Assembly: GCA_021151485.1 (NCBI GenBank)
Contig: JAGKXB010000019.1
Coordinates: 1-42,857 of the forward strand
Direction: 5' to 3'
Length of the DNA stretch: 42,857 nucleotides
Source: Oxalobacteraceae bacterium
GTDB taxonomy: Bacteria > Pseudomonadota > Gammaproteobacteria > Burkholderiales > Burkholderiaceae_D
In this document: one piece after another, positions 16,717 through 25,995 of the stretch
Layout: every line of letters starts with the position of its first letter
Numbering within the stretch: position 1 is the first letter of the stretch
Notes under the pieces: generated by a model
Told to the model about the DNA's origin: nothing
Database searches by the model: none
What the model saw: the letters and a program-made list of their open reading frames with translations, nothing else
Translations under genes and position numbers: made by a program

Positions 16717-17531
16717 ACACCACCTTGATGTAAAACAACTTCAAGCACAAAACGACTACCAACATATGCCAGCAACAAAGTCGCAAAACCCGCCAATGTC
16801 AAACGCAAAGCAATCTTGCCACGCCAACCATGCCATTTCCTGCCCGCCAACAAAATACCAAACAGAAACCAAGACAACATGGTAAACACCGTTTTGTGAT
16901 CCCATTTAAACGCTTTGCCAAACAAACTCTCAGAAAACACCACGCCCGAAAAAACAGTCAATGTCAGCAAAACAAAACCAAAAGCAATCAATTTGAATAA
17001 CAATTTTTCCATCGTCAAAAGAGCAGGCAGACGATCTATCGCCGCAGTCAACCAACCGATTTGTATTTTGCTGATTTTGTCTAATCGAGTATGCAAACTG
17101 GATTCCTGCAATGCCATCAATATTGCGTGGAAAGTTGCCAGGGTGTATGTGCTATACGCCAACATTGCAATAATGATATGTAAAGAATACAGCATGGACT
17201 TATTCGCTAAAGACACTGCTGTACCAGGAAATAAAGAAGACAAAACAATAGTTACCGCAGCACACGGCAATACCAACCGACGCAAACCATCCAATGCTGC
17301 ATCACGACTTTCAAGCCAATAAACCCCCACCGACACCCAAAGCGCTGCCGACAACATCATGGCAAAACCAACGTGCAAAAAACCTAGTGATATCACGTCC
17401 GCCCACAATGCGGCGCCATGCAACAGCCAAGCGATAATGGTAAAGATAGAAATCGCCCGATAACGGGAAGACGACAACAAAGCAACCAGCACGTAAAGTA
17501 AAGCGGCGGCTATAAAAAAATAGGTTTGCAT
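16713..17531 (-). CDS. CcsA/YpjD-type cytochrome c assembly-like membrane protein
   Basis: A 272-residue integral membrane protein with about eight hydrophobic helices, matching the YpjD/HemX-like branch of the CcsA family. Conserved pieces include YSLHIIIAMLAYSTYT and the WDHKTVFTMLSW motif with the family's His. The related CcsA handles haem in cytochrome c maturation; for this branch the role is not established. It lies divergently next to ffh, the usual place for ypjD in beta- and gammaproteobacteria, which supports the assignment. Confidence 0.87.
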   Translation of the reverse strand: MQTYFFIAAALLYVLVALLSSSRYRAISIFTIIAWLLHGAALWADVISLGFLHVGFAMMLSAALWVSVGVYWLESRDAALDGLRRLVLPCAAVTIVLSSLFPGTAVSLANKSMLYSLHIIIAMLAYSTYTLATFHAILMALQESSLHTRLDKISKIQIGWLTAAIDRLPALLTMEKLLFKLIAFGFVLLTLTVFSGVVFSESLFGKAFKWDHKTVFTMLSWFLFGILLAGRKWHGWRGKIALRLTLAGFATLLLAYVGSRFVLEVVLHQGGV

Positions 17532-17576
17532 ATACTCAATTTATCTTTTATGTCTACAAAGGCTTGGAATGATGTT

Positions 17577-17605
17577 TTGAACGACATCAATGAATCCAAT
17601 TAAAT
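17577..17605 (+). promoter_or_regulatory. Candidate promoter for ffh
   Basis: TTGAAC (17577-17582) and TTAAAT (17600-17605) are separated by 17 bp. Both hexamers match the sigma-70 consensus moderately (4 of 6 or better). It lies in the 185-bp divergent spacer, 110 bp upstream of ffh. Nothing else in the spacer is clear. Confidence 0.3.
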
Positions 17606-17716
17606 TACAATGATTGGTTTCGTATTTATTTAATGCTGAACTACCTGATTGTCTGATTATCCTGGTTATTCGATCATTTGGTTCCATCTTTTAATATTTA
17701 ATAAAGTATCACACTC

Positions 17717-19090
17717 ATGCTAGATAACCTGACCCAACGCCTTGCCAAAGTTGTCAAAACCATGCGTGGCGAAGCACGCCTGACCGAGAGCAATACAGCC
17801 GACATGCTACGCGAAGTACGCCTAGCCTTGCTTGAAGCTGACGTCGCGCTACCTGCCGTACGTGAATTCATCGCACGCGTCAAAGAAAAAGCGCTCGGTG
17901 AAGAAGTCATTGCTTCCCTTACACCAGGCCAAGCACTGGTTGGGGTAGTGCAACGCGAGTTGGCCAACATCATGGGCGGAGATTTAGGCGAAGAAGTATC
18001 GCAGCTTAATTTCCGCGCTCAAGCACCCGTCATTATTCTAATGGCAGGCTTGCAAGGGGTGGGGAAAACCACCACCGTCGGTAAACTTGCTAAATACTTA
18101 CGTGAAAAACAAAGGAAAAAAGTATTAGCTGTCTCCACAGACGTTTATCGCCCTGCAGCAATTGCGCAGTTGGAAACCGTCATCAACCAGGCAGGCGCTG
18201 ATTTTTTTCCATCACAAACTAATACCAAGCCAGTCGACATCGCACTCGCTGCGCAAGATTACGCGAAAAAACATTATCACGACGTGCTTATCATCGACAC
18301 CGCGGGGCGCCTCGGTATTGATACCGCAATGATGGAAGAAATTTCCGGGTTACATGCCGCCGTCAATCCAATCGAAACATTATTCGTCGTCGACGCCATG
18401 CTGGGCCAAGATGCGATTAATACCGCAAAAGCCTTTAATGATGCCTTGCCACTCACTGGCATCATCTTGACCAAACTAGATGGCGATGCCCGCGGTGGAG
18501 CTGCATTATCTGTCCGACATGTCACTGGCAAGCCCATCAAATTTACCGGGATTTCAGAAAAGTTAGATGGTTTGGAAGCCTTTGACCCAACCCGTATGGC
18601 TAACCGTATTCTCGGCATGGGAGATATTCTTGCTCTGGTTGAAGAGGCGCAAAAAGGCCTAGATGTCAAAGCAGCGCAAGATCTCGCACAAAAACTTAAA
18701 GTTGGCGGCAAATTCGACTTGAATGATTTCAAAGCCCAGTTGGGTCAAATGAAAAAAATGGGAGGACTATCTAACTTAATGGACAAACTCCCAGCACAAC
18801 TACAACAAGCAGCAAATGCCAACGGTGGTGGCATGGAGCAAGCTGACAAACAAGTACGCCATATGGAAGCAATTATCAACTCAATGACGTTACTAGAGCG
18901 CAGCAAACCAGAACTCATCAAAGCCTCTCGCAAACGCCGTATCGCAGCTGGTGCTGGCGTACAGATACAGGAAGTCAACCGCATGCTGGCGCAATTTGAG
19001 CAAATGCAATTGATGATGAAAAAATTTAAAGGTGGAGGCATGATGAAAATGATGCGAGGCATGAAAGGCATGATGCCAGGTATGCGTTAA
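17717..19090 (+). CDS. ffh: Signal recognition particle protein
   Basis: The SRP GTPase that, with 4.5S RNA, brings nascent inner-membrane proteins to FtsY and SecYEG. The 457 residues match the family. The N domain comes first, then the G domain with P-loop GLQGVGKT (residues 111-118), DTAGRL and TKLDGDARGG. The C-terminal M domain has a Met-rich signal-binding region ending in GGGMMKMMRGMKGMMPGMR. It is divergent from the ypjD-like gene. Confidence 0.97.
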   Translation: MLDNLTQRLAKVVKTMRGEARLTESNTADMLREVRLALLEADVALPAVREFIARVKEKALGEEVIASLTPGQALVGVVQRELANIMGGDLGEEVSQLNFRAQAPVIILMAGLQGVGKTTTVGKLAKYLREKQRKKVLAVSTDVYRPAAIAQLETVINQAGADFFPSQTNTKPVDIALAAQDYAKKHYHDVLIIDTAGRLGIDTAMMEEISGLHAAVNPIETLFVVDAMLGQDAINTAKAFNDALPLTGIILTKLDGDARGGAALSVRHVTGKPIKFTGISEKLDGLEAFDPTRMANRILGMGDILALVEEAQKGLDVKAAQDLAQKLKVGGKFDLNDFKAQLGQMKKMGGLSNLMDKLPAQLQQAANANGGGMEQADKQVRHMEAIINSMTLLERSKPELIKASRKRRIAAGAGVQIQEVNRMLAQFEQMQLMMKKFKGGGMMKMMRGMKGMMPGMR

Positions 19091-19276
19091 CCCAAGCTGT
19101 GCACCTCTCTCATAAAAACAGAATAATCAACTGAGTAATCAACGTGAAATACGCACCCCCTTCAAAATTTAAACAAAAACACAAAAAACACTTGCATCGT
19201 CTGGGAAATCACACCAATATGGCTAGCGCGATAAATCGCTCAATTTTCTACTGTTTTTGTGAAAGAGGCTAAAAAG

Positions 19277-19603
19277 ATGGCAACAGCCAAAAAACCTGCA
19301 GCAGCACCAAAAAAAACTACTCCAGCAGCTAAAGACGCACCAGCCGTTGCGCGCAAGCCCAACGCAGCATTCATGAAAGCCATGACTCCCTCTTCTGAGC
19401 TAGCAGCTATCGTCGGTGCGGCACCATTGCCACGTACCGAGGTAACGAAAAAAGTTTGGGAATACATCAAAAAATTTGACCTACAAGATTCAGCAAACCG
19501 TCGCATGATCAATGCTGACGCCAAGTTAGCCGCAGTTTTTGGTAGTCAAAAACAAGTATCAATGTTTGAAATGACAAAATTAATTTCTGCTCATTTGAAA
19601 TAA
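19277..19603 (+). CDS. SWIB/MDM2-domain protein with histone-H1-like tail
   Basis: A 108-residue protein. The first 35 residues are a Lys/Ala/Pro tail (MATAKKPAAAPKKTTPAAK). The rest is a SWIB/MDM2 fold (about residues 36-108; LPRTEVTKKVWEYIKKFDLQ, INADAKLAAVFG, MFEMTKLISAHLK). In eukaryotes SWIB is found in chromatin remodelling factors. Bacterial copies are known in chlamydiae, bacteroidetes and some proteobacteria, and a nucleoid role is inferred from the tail. The ATG at 19277 has GAGG 8 nt upstream. A GTG 18 nt earlier is in frame but overlaps that site. A strong terminator follows. Confidence 0.88.
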   Translation: MATAKKPAAAPKKTTPAAKDAPAVARKPNAAFMKAMTPSSELAAIVGAAPLPRTEVTKKVWEYIKKFDLQDSANRRMINADAKLAAVFGSQKQVSMFEMTKLISAHLK

Positions 19604-19630
19604 TGCGCTAGAGAGAGTGTATTTTTCTGC

Positions 19631-19660
19631 AAAAAATGCCCGTTTTAAACGGGCATTTTT
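19631..19660. terminator. Bidirectional intrinsic terminator
   Basis: TGCCCGTTT / AAACGGGCA inverted repeat is flanked by AAAAAA on the left and TTTTT on the right. It sits between the convergent SWIB gene (ends 19603) and the lytic transglycosylase gene (ends 19667) and can stop transcription from both sides. Confidence 0.92.
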
Positions 19661-19666
19661 ATTTCG

Positions 19667-20266
19667 CTAAACTCTTATCGCTTTCCAAGCTGCCAATACT
19701 GCATTTGGATATTGTGACTGACCACGGCTACCGTTATAACGTCCCAGTGCCATATACAAATTCCCCCCCTCCAACTGAAGATACATACGCAAAATCGCAC
19801 AACCATACCGCAAGTTAGTTTGCATATGGAACAACTTCCTTCTGTCACTATCGCCAACCACCTTGGTCCAAAATGGCATTACTTGCATATAACCATGCGC
19901 ACCAGCAGAAGAGATTGCATATTTACGAAACGCTGACTCAACCTGAATCAATCCAATAACCAAAGATGGATCCAATCCTGCACGCCTAGCTTCGTACCAC
20001 ACGGTTTCTAAAAATTCACGCCGCCCTTGATGATCAGGAATTTTTTTCTTTAACCGCTCTGACATGTCACCCAACCAATACAAATACTTAATCCGCTCAT
20101 TCATGTCAGAAAAATGCGGTTTGGGGGGACTCGCATCAGCAACTGCATACGACAATGCCACACGCACAGAATCAGCCAGCGCTTCTTCTTTTTGATTACC
20201 AGCATAGGCACTGATATTGCAAAAACCACAAAGAATAAAAGTCGCGATTAACGAAAAGCGCAGCAT
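19667..20266 (-). CDS. Lytic transglycosylase, SLT domain, periplasmic
   Basis: Cleaves peptidoglycan between MurNAc and GlcNAc to leave 1,6-anhydro ends, which later feed AmpD and Mpl recycling. From the ATG at 20266 (GAGG 6 nt upstream) the protein has 199 residues. An upstream in-frame TTG is less likely. It has a signal peptide (cut near AYA, residue 22). The SLT domain has the catalytic Glu110 in GLIQVESAF, then SSAGAHGYMQVMP and the C-terminal ALGRYNGSRG motif. It lies 75 bp after proS on the same strand, a common arrangement in Burkholderiales. Confidence 0.9.
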   Translation of the reverse strand: MLRFSLIATFILCGFCNISAYAGNQKEEALADSVRVALSYAVADASPPKPHFSDMNERIKYLYWLGDMSERLKKKIPDHQGRREFLETVWYEARRAGLDPSLVIGLIQVESAFRKYAISSAGAHGYMQVMPFWTKVVGDSDRRKLFHMQTNLRYGCAILRMYLQLEGGNLYMALGRYNGSRGQSQYPNAVLAAWKAIRV

Positions 20267-20341
20267 AATTATCCTCAAAATATGACCATTTTTTAATATT
20301 TTATTAACACTTAAAATCTTATTAACATTAATACTGAATTT

Positions 20342-22093
20342 TTATTGGACCAACTTGTTCTGGATGAATGCAAGCATCTCACCTACCGCAACAGCAGTAG
20401 CACAGGCATCGCGCCGGCCAAGATACTCAAGATTACCCTCTTTCAAACCACGCTCACCAATCACGATTCGATGCGGCACACCAATCAACTCCCAATCCGC
20501 AAACATCACCCCTGGACGCTCACCACGGTCATCTAGCACTACATCGATACCCGCTTCTTGTAATGCTTCATACAAAGCATCTGTCTGTGCTTTCACCATT
20601 TCACTACGGTCATAAGCCATTGGACACAACACGACTTCAAATGGTGCAATCGCAGCAGGCCAGATCATGCCTTTTTCATCAAAATTCTGCTCAATCGCCG
20701 CACCCAAAATACGGGTCACCCCAATGCCATAACAACCCATTTGTAACAATTGCGGCTTACCGTTTTCATCCAAAAATGTCGCTTTCATATCTTGTGAATA
20801 GCGTGTTCCTAGTTGGAATACGTGACCGACTTCAATACCACGCTCAATCGCCAAAATACCTTTACCATCAGGGGAGGGATCGCCTTCGACCACGTTGCGG
20901 ATATCAAATACGTGTGACTCCGCTATTTCGGGTAAATCACGCCCCCAATTAACACCGGTGTAGTGGAAATCCGTTTCATTAGCACCACACACAAAATCAC
21001 GCATATGGGCGACAGTTCGATCCACAACAATCGTGACAGCTTTTTTGACATTGATCGGACCAAGATAACCAGGTTGACTACCAAAACAGGTCTGAATTTC
21101 TTCATCCGTAGCAAAGCGATGCTCAGCCAATCCTGGAATCTTTTTGACTTTTGCCTCATTCATTTCATGATCACCACGCAACAATAAGAGCCATACGTGT
21201 ACTTGTAAGCCTTGCTCACTTTTTATCTCTACCGCCAATGCAATCGCTTTCACCATTTTTGACAACGACACATTCAAGCTAGCGGCAACGTCTTCACATT
21301 TCTTTTTTCCAGGAGTAGAAATTTTCTGTAATTTTTGCGATTCACCGCTTGTCGCCTCAGTTGCATCAACTAAAGCTAATGCTTCAGCAGCTTCTATATT
21401 GGCGGCATAATCAGAATCCGGGCAATACACCAAGGCATCTTCACCAGTCTTAGCAATTACATGAAACTCATGCGAACCACTACCCCCGATTGCTCCATTG
21501 TCGGCAGCAACTGCACGAAACTGCAACGAAAAGCGAGTAAAAATACGGACATAAGCATCAAACATATTTTGATAAGAACGCTGCATGCCCGCCAAATCAG
21601 CATCAAAAGAATACGCATCCTTCATCGTAAATTCACGCCCCCGCATTAAACCAAAACGCGGGCGACGCTCATCGCGGAATTTGGTTTGAATGTGATAAAA
21701 ATTAACCGGTAATTGGCGATAGGATTTGATTTCCGAACGCGCAATTTCCGTCACTACCTCTTCAGAAGTCGGCTGAATCGCATAATCACGACCATGGCGG
21801 TCTTTAACACGCATCAATTCCGGCCCCATTTTGTCCCAACGCCCCGTTTCTTGCCATAACTCAGCTGGCTGAACCACCGGCATGGATAGCTCAATCGCTC
21901 CAGCTTTTTGCATTTCTTCCCGAATGATGTTTTCTATTTTACGAATGACACGCAATCCCATCGGCATATACGTGTAAATACCTGAACCAAGACGTTTGAT
22001 CATCCCGGCTCGCATCATTAATTGATGGCTGACAATTTCTGCATCAGAAGGAGCATCTTTAAGAGTGGAAATAAAAAATCGAGAAGCGCGCAT
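20342..22093 (-). CDS. proS: Prolyl-tRNA synthetase (bacterial type)
   Basis: Charges tRNA-Pro with proline. At 583 residues it is the bacterial ProS form with an editing (INS) domain inserted between class II motifs 2 and 3. Motif 2 reads [21 protein letters not shown]. Motif 3 is the [15 protein letters not shown] segment. The C-terminal anticodon-binding domain includes [21 protein letters not shown]. The N-terminus [19 protein letters not shown] is typical of betaproteobacteria. It is divergent from rppH across a 276-bp spacer. Confidence 0.97.
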   Translation of the reverse strand: MRASRFFISTLKDAPSDAEIVSHQLMMRAGMIKRLGSGIYTYMPMGLRVIRKIENIIREEMQKAGAIELSMPVVQPAELWQETGRWDKMGPELMRVKDRHGRDYAIQPTSEEVVTEIARSEIKSYRQLPVNFYHIQTKFRDERRPRFGLMRGREFTMKDAYSFDADLAGMQRSYQNMFDAYVRIFTRFSLQFRAVAADNGAIGGSGSHEFHVIAKTGEDALVYCPDSDYAANIEAAEALALVDATEATSGESQKLQKISTPGKKKCEDVAASLNVSLSKMVKAIALAVEIKSEQGLQVHVWLLLLRGDHEMNEAKVKKIPGLAEHRFATDEEIQTCFGSQPGYLGPINVKKAVTIVVDRTVAHMRDFVCGANETDFHYTGVNWGRDLPEIAESHVFDIRNVVEGDPSPDGKGILAIERGIEVGHVFQLGTRYSQDMKATFLDENGKPQLLQMGCYGIGVTRILGAAIEQNFDEKGMIWPAAIAPFEVVLCPMAYDRSEMVKAQTDALYEALQEAGIDVVLDDRGERPGVMFADWELIGVPHRIVIGERGLKEGNLEYLGRRDACATAVAVGEMLAFIQNKLVQ

Positions 22094-22230
22094 GGGATTA
22101 AATTTCTTTTTAAAAGGAGAAGGTTATAATTAACTCAATTTTAAAGGATTAGCTGGCTAATGCGTTCATACTTTGTAGGATTGTGAAAATCAACATGTTT
22201 TGATGTGATCTGTTTTGAAATGTTGCGTAT

Positions 22231-22314
22231 TGATATTATGAATATCAGCTTCACTTACACGCATAGAAGTAAATAGAAATTTTAATTGATGAGTGCATCA
22301 TTCATCTTGATGCA
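22231..22314 (+). promoter_or_regulatory. Two perfect 7-bp inverted repeats in the proS-rppH spacer
   Basis: TGATATT-atg-AATATCA at 22231-22247 and TGCATCA-ttcatct-TGATGCA at 22294-22314 lie in the leader of rppH. No T-runs follow. They could be operator-like palindromes or leader hairpins. I see no convincing promoter hexamer pair elsewhere in this 276-bp spacer. Confidence 0.35.
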
Positions 22315-22369
22315 TCACTACTTTACAAAACTAAAAAACGCTTAGCCGCAGAAAGTTTTGAGGTACAAC

Positions 22370-23011
22370 ATGCTAGATCGTGAGGGATTTCGTCCTAACG
22401 TTGGCATTATTTTGCTAAATAGCCATAACGAAGTATGGTGGGGCAAGCGGGTCCGGGAACACTCTTGGCAATTTCCACAAGGTGGAATTAAGTATGGCGA
22501 AACGCCAGAAAATGCCATGTACCGCGAACTGGAAGAAGAAATCGGTCTGCGGCAGGAGCACGTAAAAATCCTTGGTCGCACACGTGACTGGTTGCGCTAT
22601 GAAGTGCCAGATCAGTTCATTAAACGTGAAGTACGTGGTCATTATCGTGGGCAAAAGCAAATATGGTTTTTGCTAATGATGATTGGGCGTGACTCTGATG
22701 TGAACTTACGCAAAACCGATCATCCAGAATTTGATGCATGGCGCTGGCATGATTATTGGGTGCCATTAGATGTCGTGATTGAGTTCAAGCGTGATGTGTA
22801 TCAACGTGCATTGCAGGAATTATCCAGATTTTTGAGCCCGACATCGCACTCGTCCCATCGTCATGCCCGCCATTTGCGCCAGCCACATGGACCACGCACG
22901 CCGAGAAAGAGTAGTCCTGTGCTAGAAATCATCACACCTCAGGATGTATCGAATCCGATTTCAATTCCGGATCCTACGCCAACGCCCACCTCCACCAACT
23001 CAAAACAGTAA
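22370..23011 (+). CDS. rppH: RNA pyrophosphohydrolase (Nudix) with Pro/Thr-rich tail
   Basis: Converts the 5' triphosphate of mRNA to monophosphate, which starts RNase E-dependent decay. The ATG at 22370 has GAGG 6 nt upstream and gives the usual [16 protein letters not shown] start. A TTG 12 nt earlier is less likely. The Nudix box fits GX5EX7REUXEEXGU exactly at residues 38-60. The RppH core ends near residue 154. Residues 155-213 are a His/Arg/Pro-rich tail ending in a [11 protein letters not shown] stretch, longer than the E. coli protein (176 aa). It is divergent from proS. Confidence 0.94.
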   Translation: MLDREGFRPNVGIILLNSHNEVWWGKRVREHSWQFPQGGIKYGETPENAMYRELEEEIGLRQEHVKILGRTRDWLRYEVPDQFIKREVRGHYRGQKQIWFLLMMIGRDSDVNLRKTDHPEFDAWRWHDYWVPLDVVIEFKRDVYQRALQELSRFLSPTSHSSHRHARHLRQPHGPRTPRKSSPVLEIITPQDVSNPISIPDPTPTPTSTNSKQ

Positions 23012-23021
23012 TAACCCTAAT

Positions 23022-23057
23022 ATCAGTCTGCTTTTGTCGTTCACAAAGTAGACTGAT
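23022..23057. terminator. Long hairpin between convergent rppH and PepSY genes
   Basis: A 15-bp stem (ATCAGTCTGCTTTTGT / ACAAAGTAGACTGAT with one bulge and one G-T pair) has a 5-nt loop. It is 10 bp after the rppH stop and 20 bp from the end of the opposing gene. No T-run follows, so it may act as a weak terminator or as a 3'-end stabiliser. Confidence 0.45.
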
Positions 23058-23077
23058 GACGACATCCAGGTAAAAAT

Positions 23078-24466
23078 TTACCCCTTCCAAGTGCGAATAT
23101 GCACACCACCCGCCTTCATTAGCACTTCAACAATCAGCACCACAAACACCGACCAAACCAGCAATGGCATGGCGACCAGTAACACCGCTATGAACAACCA
23201 CGCTGCAATCGATACCGACTTCCAACTCCCTGGCAACACACTAGGCAAACCGAGCGAACCTGACTGACGTCGTTTAAAAAACATCACCCAACCAGAAATC
23301 AGCGAAAACAACGTGCTAATGCCAAACATGAAGAGCAAGGCTTGATTCCACCAGCCAAACTCACCGCGATGAAAGGGAATTCCTATGCCAGTCGCTTTGC
23401 CGAACGCCGTTTGTTGAGCCCATCCTGCGTAATACAGTTTTTGGCCACTATAAGCGTCTAACACCATATCGAAACGCCTTTCGGGTTGCCCACGATCAAC
23501 AGCATTCACTCGCCAGGTGCCTTGTGGCCCACGTGGCGCAAATAATTGCAATGGCACATCCGGCACCTGATTACGTGCAGCATCCCAGACTGCTTGCCAT
23601 GTCAAAGGCATTGCACCATTGCCATTTGTAGGCACGATGGATTGCAAATGATGCGGCACTTGTGGCGAAGCCTGACCCAAGCTATCACGCAATATACGAA
23701 TTTGACCACCCGCGTATTTGCTCCAGGTTAGTCCAGTCGTCAGCATCACCAAGCTGATTAAACAAAAAACCACACCCAGAAAAGCATGCCATTGCCTCCA
23801 GGAAGCGCGGCCTTGTAATCCTGTTTGCGGCAAAGCTGCGCGCCAATCACGCGGCCACCATAGATAAACTCCGGTCAGCAACATTACCATCAAACAACTG
23901 GCAGCCAGCTCGATCATCCAGCGCCAACTCTCATTTTGCAACAAGCGAGAATGCAGTTTTTTCGCCCAATTACCAAAACGATCCTGGTTGCTCAATTTGC
24001 CGACGATTTCAGCTTTATAAGGATCGACATAAACAACCAGGGTTTGTGCCGGCAAACCAAAGCTAGGACGAGGAGCAGCTGGCACAGCTTTAGTCAAACC
24101 ATGCATGTGCTCGTCATGTTGCATAGAGGCGACTTGAGATGTTGATGCTACGGCTGGAGGCACAAAATTGATCTTCACCGTATCGTCAGCGCTATAAGCT
24201 GGCGCGACAGAATGCAACCTCCACCCTGCTGGTGCCGCTGCCTTCGCTACTACAACTGCATCATCCAATGATCGCATTGCACTCATAGTCGTATTGGTGC
24301 TCGCGGTAATAGTAGTAGGCGTGATGTGATCCAACTTGTTGTATAACCTCGCCTCAATTTGCGGTGTAAAAACATACAAGATGCCAGTCAATACAGCTAT
24401 CAGGGCAAACGGCGAGGCGATGGCTGCGGCCCAAAAATGGATGCGCAAAACGAGGGAGGAATTCAT
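23078..24466 (-). CDS. PepSY-associated TM protein
   Basis: A 462-residue inner-membrane protein of the PepSY_TM (PiuB-like) family. It has an N-terminal membrane helix (SPFALIAVLTGILYVFTP), a large periplasmic part with Ala/Thr-rich stretches, a second helix with the GVYLWWPRDW motif, and further helices toward the C-terminus (WNQALLFMFGISTLFSLISGWVMFFKRR). Members are often linked to siderophore or iron uptake and to flavin-containing reductases of periplasmic iron. A His-containing segment, MQHDEHMHG, may bind metal. The gene follows the photolyase by 31 bp. The substrate is not shown by sequence. Confidence 0.85.
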   Translation of the reverse strand: MNSSLVLRIHFWAAAIASPFALIAVLTGILYVFTPQIEARLYNKLDHITPTTITASTNTTMSAMRSLDDAVVVAKAAAPAGWRLHSVAPAYSADDTVKINFVPPAVASTSQVASMQHDEHMHGLTKAVPAAPRPSFGLPAQTLVVYVDPYKAEIVGKLSNQDRFGNWAKKLHSRLLQNESWRWMIELAASCLMVMLLTGVYLWWPRDWRAALPQTGLQGRASWRQWHAFLGVVFCLISLVMLTTGLTWSKYAGGQIRILRDSLGQASPQVPHHLQSIVPTNGNGAMPLTWQAVWDAARNQVPDVPLQLFAPRGPQGTWRVNAVDRGQPERRFDMVLDAYSGQKLYYAGWAQQTAFGKATGIGIPFHRGEFGWWNQALLFMFGISTLFSLISGWVMFFKRRQSGSLGLPSVLPGSWKSVSIAAWLFIAVLLVAMPLLVWSVFVVLIVEVLMKAGGVHIRTWKG

Positions 24467-24497
24467 GTTTATGCTTAATTAATATTTCTCATATTTT

Positions 24498-25973
24498 TTA
24501 TGATGACTTTTTAACGACAGCGTATCGCTCCAAAGTCTGTTTTCTCGCAACATCATGTTGCACAATGGGAAAAGGATAATTTTCTCCCAGCATCACACCA
24601 GCGGATGCCAACGTCGCTTTATCCAGCAACCATGGCGTGTGGATATATCGCTGATCCAGCTTAGCTAACTGCGGCAAATAGCGTTTGATAAAAGCACCGC
24701 TGGGATCAAATTTCTCCGATTGAGTCACGGGATTGAAGATACGAAAATAAGGCTGCGCATCGCAGCCACTCGAAGCCGCCCATTGCCAACCGCCATTATT
24801 CGCGGCCAAATCAAAATCGTTCAAACGTTGCGCAAAATAATGCTCGCCCCAACGCCAGTCAATGCCCAAATCTTTTATCAAAAAACTGGCTGTCACCATA
24901 CGAAGGCGATTGTGCATATACCCCGTCTGATTCAGTTGCAGCATCGCTGCATCCACCAAAGGATAACCCGTCCGACCATCACACCAGGCTTGAAACGATT
25001 GCTGTGCCGCATCATCACTTTCCCAACGAATCGCATCGTACTCTGGCTTGAAAGCATGCTCGACCACATGCGGATGGTGATACAAAATCATGAAGTAAAA
25101 ATCGCGCCAGATTAATTCAGACAACCACACCTCAGCCCCGCTACTGCCAGCGCCATACCGTATTGCGGCAACCGCATAACCGACTAAGGAGCGGATTGAT
25201 ACGGTGCCAAAACGCAAATGGAAGGATAAATAAGAGGGGCCTTTGACCGATGGAAAATCGCGCGCTCTATCGTATCGCCCCATGCGTGGCAAAAAGTCTT
25301 CTAATAATTTTTGTGCACCGGACATACCAGTGGCAATATTGAGGGCACTCAAATTGGTTTTCTCAAATCCAAGCTCTTCCAACGAAGGAATAGAACAAAC
25401 CGGAACTGGCGCCAGGCGAGAAGAATAGGCATGTACTGGATAAGATTTCCAGTAGAAATCATCATTTCTGGCATATAGCTTTTTTAGCCAGGCATTCTTA
25501 TAAGGCGTGAATACCGAGAATGGCTGCTGAGATAAGGTGAGAATTTCATCTTTTTCAAAAATGACATGATCTTTAAAAGAGAAGAATTGGCATCTCTCTT
25601 TCTGCAATGCCGCACTCACCTGCTTGTCACGCGCGATTGCTTGGGGCTCAAAATCATGATTGGCAAAAACTGCTTCCGCTTGATACGCCGCCGCCAAGCG
25701 AGGAATTTCAGACTCCGCCTGCGCATATCGCACAATCAACCCACCGCCCATCACACGCAATGACGCATCCAACTCAAGCAAGCTGGCGTGAATGAATTCC
25801 ACCCGACGATCCGCTTGTAAGCTGCAATCCAATAATGGTTGCAAAATGGTTTGGTCAAATATAAATACGCAAACGACCTGCCGACTTTGCTTCAATGCAT
25901 GATAAAGCGCAGCATGATCCACATCGCGCAAATCACGACGAAACCAAACCAGTGACGTATTAAATTTAGACAT
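24498..25973 (-). CDS. phrB: Deoxyribodipyrimidine photolyase / cryptochrome family
   Basis: Light-driven repair of cyclobutane pyrimidine dimers. The 491-residue protein starts MSKFNTSLVWFRRDLR, the typical antenna-domain start. The FAD-binding domain includes TGYPLVDAAMLQLNQTGYMHNR, NDFDLAANNGGWQWAASSG and DAQPYFRIFNPVTQSEKFDP. The Trp and Asn residues of the active site appear present. The architecture fits class I CPD photolyase. I chose the ATG at 25973 over an upstream in-frame TTG at 25994. It starts 22 bp after dsbD on the same strand. Confidence 0.93.
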   Translation of the reverse strand: MSKFNTSLVWFRRDLRDVDHAALYHALKQSRQVVCVFIFDQTILQPLLDCSLQADRRVEFIHASLLELDASLRVMGGGLIVRYAQAESEIPRLAAAYQAEAVFANHDFEPQAIARDKQVSAALQKERCQFFSFKDHVIFEKDEILTLSQQPFSVFTPYKNAWLKKLYARNDDFYWKSYPVHAYSSRLAPVPVCSIPSLEELGFEKTNLSALNIATGMSGAQKLLEDFLPRMGRYDRARDFPSVKGPSYLSFHLRFGTVSIRSLVGYAVAAIRYGAGSSGAEVWLSELIWRDFYFMILYHHPHVVEHAFKPEYDAIRWESDDAAQQSFQAWCDGRTGYPLVDAAMLQLNQTGYMHNRLRMVTASFLIKDLGIDWRWGEHYFAQRLNDFDLAANNGGWQWAASSGCDAQPYFRIFNPVTQSEKFDPSGAFIKRYLPQLAKLDQRYIHTPWLLDKATLASAGVMLGENYPFPIVQHDVARKQTLERYAVVKKSS

Positions 25974-25995
25974 ATCAACACCAAAAACGCGCAAA

